A DNA stretch of 64,000 nucleotides from Bradyrhizobium sp. 1(2017) (GTDB lineage: Bacteria > Pseudomonadota > Alphaproteobacteria > Rhizobiales > Xanthobacteraceae), in assembly GCF_011602485.2 (NCBI RefSeq), contig NZ_CP050022.2, forward strand, positions 5,352,001-5,416,000, in the 5' to 3' direction. A program made the position numbers and the translations under genes. The notes beneath the pieces are model-generated. The model had not been told where the DNA came from, did no database searches, and was given only the letters and a program-made list of their open reading frames with translations. Numbering within the stretch: the first letter of the stretch is position 1; every line of letters starts with the position of its first letter. Shown piece by piece: positions 16,170-24,460 of the stretch.

Positions 16170-17243
16170 TCAGGATTCTTCCGGTTGCAAGCGAGCGGCC
16201 TCCGCCATGACGGAGCCGTCATGACGCCGCCGGCGTCCGTTCCACCAGTCGGCTGCGAGTTTGCCGATGCCGAGCACGAACCCCTGCGGCGCCAGCATCA
16301 CCGTGGCGAGAAGCAGCGCGCCCATCAGCACCAGCGCCGCCTGCTGGCTGTAGACCGTGATGGTCTGAAAGCCGAACAGCAGCAGGAACGACCCGACCAG
16401 GGTCGCAGTCAAATCGCTGCGCCCGGAGAAGGCCACCCACACGATGGGCATCGCGGCGGCCGGCAAGCCGATGCTGGACGGCGTGATGAACTGCCCCCAC
16501 GATGTGTAGAGAGCGCCGCTGAGGCCTGCGAGACCGCTGCCGATCACGAAGGTCAGCAGCTGATACTTCCTGACGTCGTATCCCAGCATCTCGGCGCGCT
16601 GCGGGTTTTCCCGCGTCGCCACGATGACGTTGCCGATGCCCGAATTCACCAGCATGCGCAGCGCGAGATAGACGATCACGATCAGCGCGACCATGACGTA
16701 ATAAAGCGCCGAGCCCTCGATATAGAAGTCGCCCACGGTCAGAGGGTCCATGCCCTTCATGCCGTTGAAACCGTTCAGCCGCGCCGGGCCGATGTGCCAT
16801 TCCGGCCCCGCGGTCTGCCCGAGAAAAAACGCGAGCACCAGCGTCGCGGACAGCGTCACGATGCCGAAAAAGATGCCGTTGATCCCGCCCCAGATCATGA
16901 AGTAGCCGAGGATGCCGGCCGCGATCATCGCGAGGACGACGGAGAGCGCGAGCGCAGCGATCGTCGCGGTGCCGCCGCCCATGTTGATCGCGAGCACGCC
17001 GTAGCCGTAGCCGGCGATGCCGAAGAACAGCGTCTGGCCGAAGGACAGCATGCCGCCATAGCCCCACATCAGGCAAAGGCCGAGCGCCATGAAGATCCAG
17101 ATCAGGAAGTAGGCGAAATTGCCGACATCGTAGGAATCGGCGAACAGCGGATAGGCCAGCGCACCCGCCAGCACCGCCAGGAAGCAGGACCAGAAGACCT
17201 TGCCGCGTCCGAGCGTCTGCGGCCCTTCCAGCAGCTTGAACAT
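16170..17243 (-). CDS. UrtC-like ABC transporter permease
   Basis: A 357-residue inner-membrane permease of the LivM/UrtC class, with about nine to ten helices. Typical stretches are LIWIFMALGLCLMWGYGGMLSFGQ near residue 50-75, YGYGVLAIN, and the EAA-like loop VIVATRENPQRAEMLGYDVRKYQLLTFVIG (read in parts). FGQTLFFGIAGYGY is a UrtC hallmark. ATG 17243 follows GGGAGAAGCGTG. It forms the channel with the UrtB-like protein. Confidence 0.88.
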   Translation of the reverse strand: MFKLLEGPQTLGRGKVFWSCFLAVLAGALAYPLFADSYDVGNFAYFLIWIFMALGLCLMWGYGGMLSFGQTLFFGIAGYGYGVLAINMGGGTATIAALALSVVLAMIAAGILGYFMIWGGINGIFFGIVTLSATLVLAFFLGQTAGPEWHIGPARLNGFNGMKGMDPLTVGDFYIEGSALYYVMVALIVIVYLALRMLVNSGIGNVIVATRENPQRAEMLGYDVRKYQLLTFVIGSGLAGLSGALYTSWGQFITPSSIGLPAAAMPIVWVAFSGRSDLTATLVGSFLLLFGFQTITVYSQQAALVLMGALLLATVMLAPQGFVLGIGKLAADWWNGRRRRHDGSVMAEAARLQPEES

Positions 17244-17256
17244 CACGCTTCTCCCT

Positions 17257-18123
17257 TTAGCGGCCACGACGAACCAGCACGCTGGAGAGCCCCTCGGGTA
17301 GCACCCGGATAATCAGGATGACGGCCACCAACATGCCGATCTGTCCGATGATCTGGCCGTAGCTTGCGTTCAATGCCATCCGGATCATCGCCAGCAACAC
17401 GGCCGCCGGCGCCGTCCCGAGCAGCACGTTCGCTCCGCCGATCACCACCGTCACGAAGCTCTCGACCACGAAGGTCGCGCCCATGGTCGGGATCAGCGTC
17501 ATGGTCGGCGCGTAGAGCGCCCCGCAGAGACCTGCAAGGCCGGTGCCGATCCCGAAGCTGATCGCATAGATGCGGCCGGTGCGCGCGCCCAATGCCTTGG
17601 CCATCGCCGCATTCTGCATCGTCGCGCGCGCGATCACGCCGAAGCGCGTCTTCATGAAAATGATGTAGAGGCCGGCCAGCACCGCCACGGCGCAGCCGAA
17701 CAGCACGAGGCGGTAGCTCGAGAACGTATAGCCGCCGATTGCAAAACTTCCCTCGGGCGTGCCGATGCCGCGCACGGCAGAGCCGACGATCAAGAGCATC
17801 GATTGCGTCACGATCAGGCTGAGCCCCCAGGTCGCGAGCAGGGAATCCAGCGGGCGCTTGTAGAAGCGCCGCACCACCAGGAACTCGACCAGGACACCGA
17901 TGAGCCCTGCGGTCAGCGCCGCCAGGATCTGGGCGATCGCGAGCGGCACGCCCAGATTGACGAGGCCAACCGTGACATAGGCGCCGCACATGATGAACTC
18001 GCCATGCGCCATGTTGATGACGCCCATCATGCCGAACACGATGGCGAGGCCTGCGGCCGAGAGAATGAGGAACGCGAAGACGTCGGCGAACTGATAGAAC
18101 AGCGAGAACAATTCAGCCGACAT
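17257..18123 (-). CDS. UrtB-like ABC transporter permease
   Basis: A 288-residue LivH/UrtB-type permease with about eight helices. FGMMGVINMAHGEFIMCGAYV (about 30-50) is the family signature. The cytoplasmic loop FGVIARATMQNAAMAKALGARTGRIY is the coupling region. IGGANVLLGTAPAAVLLA and RPEGL-like LPEGLSSVLVRRGR finish the protein. It belongs to the amide operon, 13 bp before the UrtC-like gene and 90 bp after the receptor gene. Confidence 0.88.
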   Translation of the reverse strand: MSAELFSLFYQFADVFAFLILSAAGLAIVFGMMGVINMAHGEFIMCGAYVTVGLVNLGVPLAIAQILAALTAGLIGVLVEFLVVRRFYKRPLDSLLATWGLSLIVTQSMLLIVGSAVRGIGTPEGSFAIGGYTFSSYRLVLFGCAVAVLAGLYIIFMKTRFGVIARATMQNAAMAKALGARTGRIYAISFGIGTGLAGLCGALYAPTMTLIPTMGATFVVESFVTVVIGGANVLLGTAPAAVLLAMIRMALNASYGQIIGQIGMLVAVILIIRVLPEGLSSVLVRRGR

Positions 18124-18213
18124 CTCGATCCCCTCGATGGCGGCGCCGCATCGTCGCGGCGCCGGCGTGTTTTGAAATCGTCGTGCTCGACACGAGCAAG
18201 ATCCGTGCCCGCG

Positions 18214-19455
18214 TCAGGACTTCTTGGGGAGATGGCTTGGTGTGTACTGATCCTTGTCGTTCTTCTTGGTGAGGTCGCAACCGATCTCGCCAAGCCAGTA
18301 AGGCTGGATCGTACCATAGTCCTTCTCGACCTTCACCTCATGCTTCGGCCCGACCGAGATCAGGCGCATGCGGTGAGAGGTGTGCTGGCTCTTCGGATCG
18401 ATGCAGACCTTGCCTTCGGGCGCGTCGATGCAGGCATCGCCGGTCGCGATCACCTTGCGCATGTCCTCGAGCTTGGTCGACTTGGCCTTCTCGACCAGCG
18501 TCTTGTACATGTAGAGCGCGTTATAGGCGTTGTAGCCCATGTCGTTGATGTAGAGCTCGTCGGGGAATTTCGCGCGCCAGCGCTTCTTGAACTCGTTGGC
18601 CTCGGGCGTATCGATCTCCTCGAACCAGTTCGCGGTCGCGTGCATGTTGTTGAGCGCCGGCGGCTTGAACCGCTTGTGCTCGAAGCCGAGCATGACCTTG
18701 ATCGACGAACCCATCGGCAGGTTGAGGTTGGCGGCGGCCGCCTGCTCGAAGAAGGAATCCTGGGCCGCACCGACATTGATCGTCAGCAGCCAGTCCGGCT
18801 TGGCCTTCTGGATGTTCTGGATGGTCTGCGCGAACTGGGACACGCCGAGCGGAATGAACTCCTCGCCCACGACCTCGCCGCCGAGATCCTTCATGATCTT
18901 GCGGTTCCACTCCGCCGAGATCTGACCGAAATTGTAGTCGGCAGCGATGACATAGACCTTCTTGCCGAATTTCTCGACCATCCAGGGGATCAGCGTCGAG
19001 AACTGCTGCTCGGGCACCGCGCCCATGCTGACCATGCTGGCGTCGCAGACGCCGCCTTCGTATTGGTTGGTGTAGAAGTACGGCGTCGTGGTGCGATCGA
19101 CGATCGGACGCAGCGCCTCGCGCGAGGCCGAGGTGATGCCGCCGATCAGCACGTCGACCTTGTCGCGATTGAGCAGGCGCCGGCCGAACTCCTGATAGCG
19201 CGCGTTGTCGCCTTGCGGATCGAGGTGGATCAGCTCGATCTGCCGCCCCAGAATGCCGCCGCTCTTGTTGATCTCCTCGACGGCCAGCTGAGAGCCGTGC
19301 AGCTTCGGCATGCCCATGAAGGCGAGGTCGCCGGACACGTCCTCGAGCAGTCCTACTTTCAACGGCGGTTCGGCCGCCTGGGCAGCGCTCATTGCCGCCG
19401 CTGATCCGAGCATGGCGCCGAGCAGGACCATTCCAAGCTTGCGTCGCGAGTTCAT
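18214..19455 (-). CDS. UrtA/FmdD-like periplasmic amide (urea/short-chain amide) binding protein
   Basis: A 413-residue periplasmic receptor of the Peripla_BP_5/AmiC type. A signal peptide (LGMVLLGAMLGSAAAMSAAQA) precedes VGLLEDVSGDLAFMG, HGSQLAVEEINKSGGILGRQIELI, IGGITSASREALRPIVD and YFYTNQYEGGVCD. The last segment corresponds to the amide-contact region of UrtA and AmiC (YEG). It captures the substrate for the UrtBCDE-like transporter. Neighbouring formamidase and amidases point to short amides rather than urea. It is distantly related to the cytoplasmic AmiC encoded at 22318-23493. Confidence 0.87.
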   Translation of the reverse strand: MNSRRKLGMVLLGAMLGSAAAMSAAQAAEPPLKVGLLEDVSGDLAFMGMPKLHGSQLAVEEINKSGGILGRQIELIHLDPQGDNARYQEFGRRLLNRDKVDVLIGGITSASREALRPIVDRTTTPYFYTNQYEGGVCDASMVSMGAVPEQQFSTLIPWMVEKFGKKVYVIAADYNFGQISAEWNRKIMKDLGGEVVGEEFIPLGVSQFAQTIQNIQKAKPDWLLTINVGAAQDSFFEQAAAANLNLPMGSSIKVMLGFEHKRFKPPALNNMHATANWFEEIDTPEANEFKKRWRAKFPDELYINDMGYNAYNALYMYKTLVEKAKSTKLEDMRKVIATGDACIDAPEGKVCIDPKSQHTSHRMRLISVGPKHEVKVEKDYGTIQPYWLGEIGCDLTKKNDKDQYTPSHLPKKS

Positions 19456-19489
19456 CGTGATATCCCCTGTTCTTGAAAGCGGCTAGTTG

Positions 19490-20488
19490 TCATGGCTTGA
19501 GGTAATTCTTCAGGATCGATGCCCCCATCGTGTATTTGGGGTCGACCATGTTGCCGAGGCGCATGCGGCCGGCCTGGCTGAGCAGCATGTAGGCGTCGAT
19601 CTCGTCGAAGCCGTAATCAGCCGCCATCCAGCGCACGAGCTCGCGATAGGCGATGCGTGCCGCATCCTCGAGCGGGCGCGCGCTGCCGATCGTCATGATG
19701 AAGTCCCTGGTCTCGAGCCGCGGCCAGGCGAAGCTCCAGTTCTTGATCAGGTCGACCTGGAGCGTGACGGTCGCGCGCTGCTCGAGCGCAACGCCGGACA
19801 GCTCGCCGTCGCCCTGCGTCGCGTGGCAGTCGCCGACGTAGAGCATGCCGCCGTCGGTATGCACCGGGAAATAGATGATCGCGCCGGGCGCGACATCGGG
19901 CAGGTCCATGTTGCCGCCGTGATAGTCCGGCTGCAGCGACGAGATCGCCTCGATCTCCGGCGAGACGCCGATGGTGCCGATGAACGGCTCGTAGGGCAAC
20001 GTGATCTTGTCGTTCCAGCGCACGCCGTTCCTGTCGACATGCAGCTTCTTCACGCGCTCCGGCAGCGGCGGATTGAGCAGTGCCGTCGAACCGGTACCGA
20101 CGAGTCCACCGAACTCGGGAATGATGCAGGTCGTGCCGGCCGGCTGTTCGCCCCGCGTCTCGACGTCGCGGATGTAGATCGCGAGGCAATCGCCCTTCTT
20201 GGCGCCCTTGACCGCGATCGGTCCGCATTGCGGATTGAGGTAGGGAAAGTTCAGTTTGGCGGTCGGGCTGTCGGTCTCCTTGGTGAGCACGCCGCCGAAG
20301 GCGTCTTCGGTCTCGACGACGACCACCCCGCCCGGGTCGATCGACAGCGTCGGCTTGGCATAGGGACCGTAGACGTAATGGAAGCCGCCCTGCTGCTCGA
20401 TCGTCAGACTATGCGTTGTGCCGGTTGCGCCCTTGGCAACCGCGCGCTTGGCCATGATGGATGTCTTCAACCAGTCTTCTGCGGACAT
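19490..20488 (-). CDS. fmdA: Formamidase/acetamidase (FmdA/AmdA family)
   Basis: A 332-residue cytoplasmic enzyme of the FmdA_AmdA family, which hydrolyses formamide or acetamide to the acid and ammonia. Typical stretches are FGGVLTKETDSP, LNPQCGPIAVKGAKKGD, PFIGTIGVSPE and the signature HTDGGMLYVGDCHATQGDGELSG (read in two parts). RGEQPAGTT and the C-terminal YMLLSQAGRMRLGNMVDP also fit. It lies 17 bp after the first amidase gene and 34 bp before the receptor gene. MSAEDWLKTS (20488) is the likely start; the Met 11 codons later is an alternative. Confidence 0.88.
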   Translation of the reverse strand: MSAEDWLKTSIMAKRAVAKGATGTTHSLTIEQQGGFHYVYGPYAKPTLSIDPGGVVVVETEDAFGGVLTKETDSPTAKLNFPYLNPQCGPIAVKGAKKGDCLAIYIRDVETRGEQPAGTTCIIPEFGGLVGTGSTALLNPPLPERVKKLHVDRNGVRWNDKITLPYEPFIGTIGVSPEIEAISSLQPDYHGGNMDLPDVAPGAIIYFPVHTDGGMLYVGDCHATQGDGELSGVALEQRATVTLQVDLIKNWSFAWPRLETRDFIMTIGSARPLEDAARIAYRELVRWMAADYGFDEIDAYMLLSQAGRMRLGNMVDPKYTMGASILKNYLKP

Positions 20489-20505
20489 GTGATCGGCTCC
20501 TCGAC

Positions 20506-21906
20506 TCAGATCCCGGGATGACGCTTGTGCCAATCGGTGACGCGCTGGAATGCGTCGCCGGCGCGAACGAGGCCGGCTTCGTCGAAATGACGGCCGACGA
20601 ACTGGAAGCCGACCGGAGCGCCATTCGCGGTGAAGCCACCGGGCAAGGTCACGGTCGGGCTTCCCGTCATGTCGAAGGGACACGTGAAGCGGAGCAACCC
20701 GGCGATGAGGGACGCGTCCTCGCCGAGGGCCGCCATCTTGGCGAGGGTTGGCGCGGCGAAGGCCTGCGCCGGCACCGCAATGAGATCGACCGTCTCGAAC
20801 AGCAGGCGGACCGCGCCGCGAAACGCTTCGCGGCGGAGCACGATCTTCTGGTAGTCCATGCCGGACTGCTGCCGGCCAAGGTCGAGCAGACCTGCGAGCG
20901 CCGGGCCGTACTCCTCCTTGCGCACGGGATAGGTCTCCTCGTGCGCGACGGCAACCTCGACGCCGCACAGCGGAAACCAATCCTCGATGACGGCCTTGGG
21001 ATCAGGGAAGTTGATCTCCTTGACCTGCGCGCCGAGGTCGGCCGCCACACGCAGACCTTCGGCGAGCACCTTGGTCGCATCGCTGTCGGTGCCTTCGCTG
21101 GTCCAGCGCCGGTCGATGCCGATCGTCACGCCATTGAGATTACCAGAAAGGCCGGCAAGATAGTCGGGCACCGTCAGCGGTACGGATGTCGTGTCCTTGG
21201 GATCCTGTCCTGCGATCACGCCGAGGATGGCGCCGCAATCGCGCGCGCTCCGGGCCATCGGGCCGATGTGATCCAGCGTGGCTGCAAGCTCGAACGCGCC
21301 GTAGCGGCTGACGCGTCCCCAGGTCGGCTTGAGCCCCGTGACGCCGTTGGCCGCCGAAGGAAAGCGGATCGATCCGCCGGTGTCGGTGCCGAGCGACCCG
21401 AAGCAGAGACCGGCCGCCGTCGCGACACCGGAGCCGCTCGAGGATGCGCCGGGCCAGAGATCCGTATTCCACGGGTTCTTCGGCGGGTCGATCTTCGGAT
21501 GATGATCGGCGTAGGCGCCCTCGGTCTGCTGCAGTTTGCCGAGAATGACTGCGCCGGCATCCTTGAGCCGCGCGACCACCGTTGCATCCTCCGTCGGACG
21601 GAAATCGCGATGGATCGTCATGCCATGCGCTGCCGGCGCGCCCTTGGCCCAGCAGAGATCCTTGACCGCCACCGGCACGCCGTGCAGCGGTCCTCTGATC
21701 TGACCGGATGCGATCTCCTTCTCGGCCGCGGCGGCATCTGCGAGCGCGGACTCCGCCATCACATGCGCATAGCTCTTGAGCTTGCCGTCGAGCTGCTCGA
21801 TCCGCCCGAGCATCGCCTTGGTGACTTCGACCGGCGACAGCTCCTTCGCTTGGATCTTCCGTCCGACTTCGGCCAGTCCGAGATAATGGAGATCTGTTGC
21901 GGCCAT
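20506..21906 (-). CDS. Amidase (amidase-signature family), first gene of amide operon
   Basis: A 466-residue amidase-signature enzyme. The triad region is VAVKDLC (K82), GASSSGSGVATAAG and GTDTGGSIRFPS (S179). Its residue numbering and most flanking sequence match the paralog at 12425-13828, so one probably arose by duplication. It leads the amide operon. A leader of about 260 nt with an intrinsic terminator separates the promoter from its ATG, so expression should depend on antitermination. The two enzymes may differ in acyl-chain preference. Confidence 0.9.
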   Translation of the reverse strand: MAATDLHYLGLAEVGRKIQAKELSPVEVTKAMLGRIEQLDGKLKSYAHVMAESALADAAAAEKEIASGQIRGPLHGVPVAVKDLCWAKGAPAAHGMTIHRDFRPTEDATVVARLKDAGAVILGKLQQTEGAYADHHPKIDPPKNPWNTDLWPGASSSGSGVATAAGLCFGSLGTDTGGSIRFPSAANGVTGLKPTWGRVSRYGAFELAATLDHIGPMARSARDCGAILGVIAGQDPKDTTSVPLTVPDYLAGLSGNLNGVTIGIDRRWTSEGTDSDATKVLAEGLRVAADLGAQVKEINFPDPKAVIEDWFPLCGVEVAVAHEETYPVRKEEYGPALAGLLDLGRQQSGMDYQKIVLRREAFRGAVRLLFETVDLIAVPAQAFAAPTLAKMAALGEDASLIAGLLRFTCPFDMTGSPTVTLPGGFTANGAPVGFQFVGRHFDEAGLVRAGDAFQRVTDWHKRHPGI

Positions 21907-22007
21907 CGTTGGTCATCCTCACGCTCGACGTGACGCACCGCCGTCTTCGCGCATGCGTCACCGTTCAGGCGACACGGGCGCATCGCCAGCTTCCCTGGCG
22001 GCAAACG

Positions 22008-22049
22008 AAAAAAGCCACCCGTCCCTCCCGAATGAGGCGACGAATGGCT
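22008..22049 (-). terminator. Intrinsic terminator (attenuator) in the amide-operon leader
   Basis: On the minus strand AGCCATTCGTC pairs with GACGGGTGGCT over 11 bp with two G-U pairs. An inner CCTC/GAGG stem extends the hairpin, and TTTTTT (22013-22008) follows. It sits downstream of the promoter at 22175-22204 and about 100 bp before the amidase ATG. A terminator inside a leader opposite amiCR is what AmiR-type antitermination needs. Confidence 0.8.
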
Positions 22050-22148
22050 CAGATGCCGCGGCTATGATCTATCACTTAGGGTCCGAAATCGAACGAAGCA
22101 TTTGATGTGGAGAGCTGGACGTCATCGGCCAGATCACCGCACGCGAGG

Positions 22149-22173
22149 TTCGACAGGTAGCCCTGTAGTCGAA
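22149..22173. promoter_or_regulatory. Dyad at the start site of the amide operon
   Basis: TTCGAC at 22149-22154 and GTCGAA at 22168-22173 form a perfect 6-bp inverted repeat. Inside it, AGG (22155-22157) and a shifted ACAGG/CCTGT pair add more symmetry. It lies directly downstream of the -10 box, so it could be an operator or the first RNA hairpin of the leader. Confidence 0.45.
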
Positions 22174-22174
22174 A

Positions 22175-22204
22175 ATTCTATGTAACTGCCTATCGCATTG
22201 TCAA
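22175..22204 (-). promoter_or_regulatory. Sigma-70-type promoter of the amide operon
   Basis: On the minus strand TTGACA (22204-22199) is followed after 18 bp by TAGAAT (22180-22175). Transcription should begin near 22168 and give a leader of about 260 nt before the amidase ATG at 21906. The match is close to consensus, but the start site is inferred. Confidence 0.6.
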
Positions 22205-22317
22205 CGAGGCTGTCTGCCTAAATTTCGCGAGCCTGCTGCGCAGCAAATCGGCAAGCCACTTGCGCTGTCATCGCCGATGATGATTTCATCTTCGCGTTGC
22301 GCCGCCGAAAGCCGTCA

Positions 22318-23493
22318 ATGACAAAGCCGTCCATTCCCGTTGGCATCATCTGTTCGCAGTCCGGGCCCTATCAGGCCATGGGTCGCGAGATCCTCAAGAG
22401 CGCCATCATGGCGGTCGACGAAATCAACGAGCAGTCCGAGTTCGATTTCTCGATCGCCGCCCACATCCGCGATCCCCGCGGCATCATCTCCGAGTACCAT
22501 ACGGCTTGCGACGATCTCATCCGCAACGTCGGGGTCAAGCATATCATCGGCTGCTACACCTCGGCATCGCGCAAGCAGGTCCTGCCGATCGTCGAGCGTA
22601 CCGATCGCCTGCTCTGGTATCCCGCGCGCTACGAAGGCTTCGAATGCTCCGACAACGTGATCTATGTCGGCGCCTCGCCCAATCACAACGTCCTGCCGCT
22701 CGTTCGTTACGTGCTCGACAATCTATCGCGCGAGATCTTCTGCGTCGGCTCCAACTATGTGTGGACATGGGAGACCAATCGCGTCACGCGGGAATTGGTC
22801 AGCGCGGCGAACGGCCACATCCTGGCCGAACGACTGCTCGAACTCGGCGAAAGCGCGGTCCAGCACATCGTCGACGAGATCGTTCGTCGCAAGCCGCCGA
22901 TCGTGTTCAACACACTGGTCGGAAGCTCCAGCTACGACTTCATCCGCGCCTTCGACGCCGGCACCAAGGCGGCCGGGCTCGATATTCCCATGTTGAGCTG
23001 CAGCCTGTGCGAGCCGGAACTCGCGATCGTCGGACCGGCATCGGCCGGCTGCATCACGTCGTCGGCTTATTTCGAGAGCATTCGCCTGCCCGAGAACCGC
23101 GCCTTCGTCGCCCGCTGGAAGGCGCGCCATGGCAACGACAGTAGCCCCTCCGTCGACGGGCAATCCGCCTATGTCGCCGTCCATCTGCTGGCACGCGCGC
23201 TGCAACGGGCCGGGACGTCCGATATCGGCGAGGTCAGGCGCGCCGCGGCCGGTTATCGCTACAATTCACCGCAGGGACCGGTGTGGATCGACGGCAGCAA
23301 CAATCATTGCGTCCTTACGCCGCGGCTCGCGGTCTCCAATACGGCGGGACAGTTCGACATTTTCTGGGAAGCTGATGCGCCCGTTAAACCGGATCCTTAC
23401 CTGACGCAGCTCGACGTTGCCGTCAGCCCCGCGAGGGACACCTCGAAGGGCGGTGCATCGCCGAACGCGCCCCACCTGCGGGTTGTAAAATGA
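22318..23493 (+). CDS. amiC: AmiC-type cytoplasmic amide sensor (negative regulator)
   Basis: A 391-residue periplasmic-binding-protein-fold sensor without a signal peptide: MTKPSIPVGIICSQSGPYQAMG. It shares with AmiC/UrtA the GREILKSAIMAVDEINE, HIIGCYTSASRKQVLPIVE and LLWYPARYEGFECSDNVIYVGASPNHN segments (read in parts). In Pseudomonas, AmiC holds AmiR inactive until an amide binds. The gene overlaps amiR by ATGA (23490-23493), indicating tight stoichiometry. ATG 22318 gives the family N-terminus; no strong ribosome site is seen before it, and an in-frame TTG lies at 22297. Confidence 0.88.
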   Translation: MTKPSIPVGIICSQSGPYQAMGREILKSAIMAVDEINEQSEFDFSIAAHIRDPRGIISEYHTACDDLIRNVGVKHIIGCYTSASRKQVLPIVERTDRLLWYPARYEGFECSDNVIYVGASPNHNVLPLVRYVLDNLSREIFCVGSNYVWTWETNRVTRELVSAANGHILAERLLELGESAVQHIVDEIVRRKPPIVFNTLVGSSSYDFIRAFDAGTKAAGLDIPMLSCSLCEPELAIVGPASAGCITSSAYFESIRLPENRAFVARWKARHGNDSSPSVDGQSAYVAVHLLARALQRAGTSDIGEVRRAAAGYRYNSPQGPVWIDGSNNHCVLTPRLAVSNTAGQFDIFWEADAPVKPDPYLTQLDVAVSPARDTSKGGASPNAPHLRVVK

Positions 23494-24077
23494 GCAAGCC
23501 GTCATCATTCTCGCTACGCGGACGCAAGGCCCTCGTCGCCATCAAGGACGACCGCGATGCCTCGATCGTGCGACGCCAGTTCGAGCGTCTGGGGATAGAG
23601 GGCGTCGCATGGGAGCCCGGGGCAGCGATCAATTTCGCTCCGGATCTGATGCTGATCGACGATGATTTCCTGCCAGTGGTACACCCGGCGCTGCGCGCGC
23701 TGCTGGGACACTGTCCGGTCATCGCCCTGCTCGGCACCGAGACGCCGAGCCGGCTCAAGCTGGTGTTCGAGCTCGATCCGGCCTCGTTCCTGGTCAAGCC
23801 GCTGCGTTCGGCCGGCATTTACGCGGCCCTCGTCATGGCGTTCGAACGAAACGAGCGCACCAACGAGTTCAAGCAGCAGATCGTCAAGCTGGAGCAGCGC
23901 CTTCGGTCGCGTCGTATCGTGCTGGCCGCCGTCCTGCAGGTCATGCATTCGCGCGCGCTGGCCGAGCCGGCCGCCTTCGCGTTGATCCGCCGAACCGCCA
24001 TGGAACAACGCAAGTCCATCGAAGAACTTTCAGCGGAAATCACCGCAAAGGGCATGCTGCCGCGCGCCATCGGGTAG
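23490..24077 (+). CDS. amiR: AmiR-type ANTAR antiterminator
   Basis: A 195-residue protein with a pseudo-receiver domain (about 12-118; LMLIDDDFLP, SFLVKPLRSAGIYAALV), a coiled coil (about 122-145; RTNEFKQQIVKLEQRLRSRR), and an ANTAR three-helix domain (about 145-190; VLQVMHSRALAEPAAFALIRRTAMEQRKSIEELSAEI, quoted in parts). ANTAR domains bind paired RNA hairpins and prevent intrinsic termination. The likely target is the divergent amide-operon leader, which holds a terminator at 22008-22049. Start overlaps the amiC stop. Confidence 0.9.
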   Translation: MSKPSSFSLRGRKALVAIKDDRDASIVRRQFERLGIEGVAWEPGAAINFAPDLMLIDDDFLPVVHPALRALLGHCPVIALLGTETPSRLKLVFELDPASFLVKPLRSAGIYAALVMAFERNERTNEFKQQIVKLEQRLRSRRIVLAAVLQVMHSRALAEPAAFALIRRTAMEQRKSIEELSAEITAKGMLPRAIG

Positions 24078-24132
24078 ATCCAATCTTCTGATCTCCCGCA
24101 CTCGGCCTCCGCCGCAAACATAGCCGCCCCTT

Positions 24133-24147
24133 TTACCCGCGAGGTAA
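24133..24147. promoter_or_regulatory. Second copy of the XRE-MmyB-type operator
   Basis: TTACC-CGCGA-GGTAA is a perfect 5-bp inverted repeat. The 16 bases TTACCCGCGAGGTAAT (24133-24148) are identical to 12360-12375 upstream of the XRE-MmyB regulators. It lies about 50 bp before the start of the two-gene membrane unit at 24197-24857. That unit is therefore a predicted target of one of those regulators. Confidence 0.65.
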
Positions 24148-24196
24148 TCGAAACGAGGCGCGAACGCGCGCATCTTGGTCTCAACAGGAGATGACC

Positions 24197-24427
24197 ATGA
24201 TCGCGCTGCTGCTCTACCGGACCATCGCAGACCACGTCTTGCCCTGGGCGATGGCATTCGCAACCCGGATGCTGGCGCGCAGCCTCAACATGCCGGAACC
24301 GCTCGTGCATTCGACCGGCGACTATGTCGTCGCGCAGGTCGTTGCCTTCGAGCACGGCGTGGGCAGGAGCCTCTGCCCATTCCGCCTCGCCCGCCTGCTG
24401 CGCGCCTGGTGGCGCGGCGTGCGGTGA
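24197..24427 (+). CDS. Small hypothetical protein, possibly membrane-associated
   Basis: A 76-residue protein starting MIALLLYRTIADHVLPWAMAF, with a moderately hydrophobic first 25 residues. A polar stretch (NMPEPLVHSTGDYVVAQVVAFEHGVG) and a basic C-terminus (RLARLLRAWWRGVR) follow. ATG 24197 has AGGAG six bases upstream; the ATG at 24191 abuts it. It is the first gene after the shared palindromic operator and probably co-transcribed with the four-helix protein 33 bp downstream. No family recognised. Confidence 0.65.
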   Translation: MIALLLYRTIADHVLPWAMAFATRMLARSLNMPEPLVHSTGDYVVAQVVAFEHGVGRSLCPFRLARLLRAWWRGVR

Positions 24428-24460
24428 TTTCCCCCGACCTCAACCAAGGAGAACCACGAT

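Noticed and set aside
16219..17076. Second minus-strand frame within the UrtC-like gene
   Set aside because: An Arg/His-rich shadow frame of the permease without membrane segments.
20489..20980. Extended N-terminus of the formamidase frame upstream of 20488
   Set aside because: The additional 164 codons overlap the first amidase in another frame and are Arg-rich. The protein-like start is MSAEDWLKTS at 20488.
22050..22168. ANTAR hexaloop hairpins in the amide leader
   Set aside because: Several short stems can be drawn, but no pair with clear A-x-x-G-x-x hexaloops was found by eye. The terminator and the amiCR context are reported instead, and the hairpins are left to a folding test.
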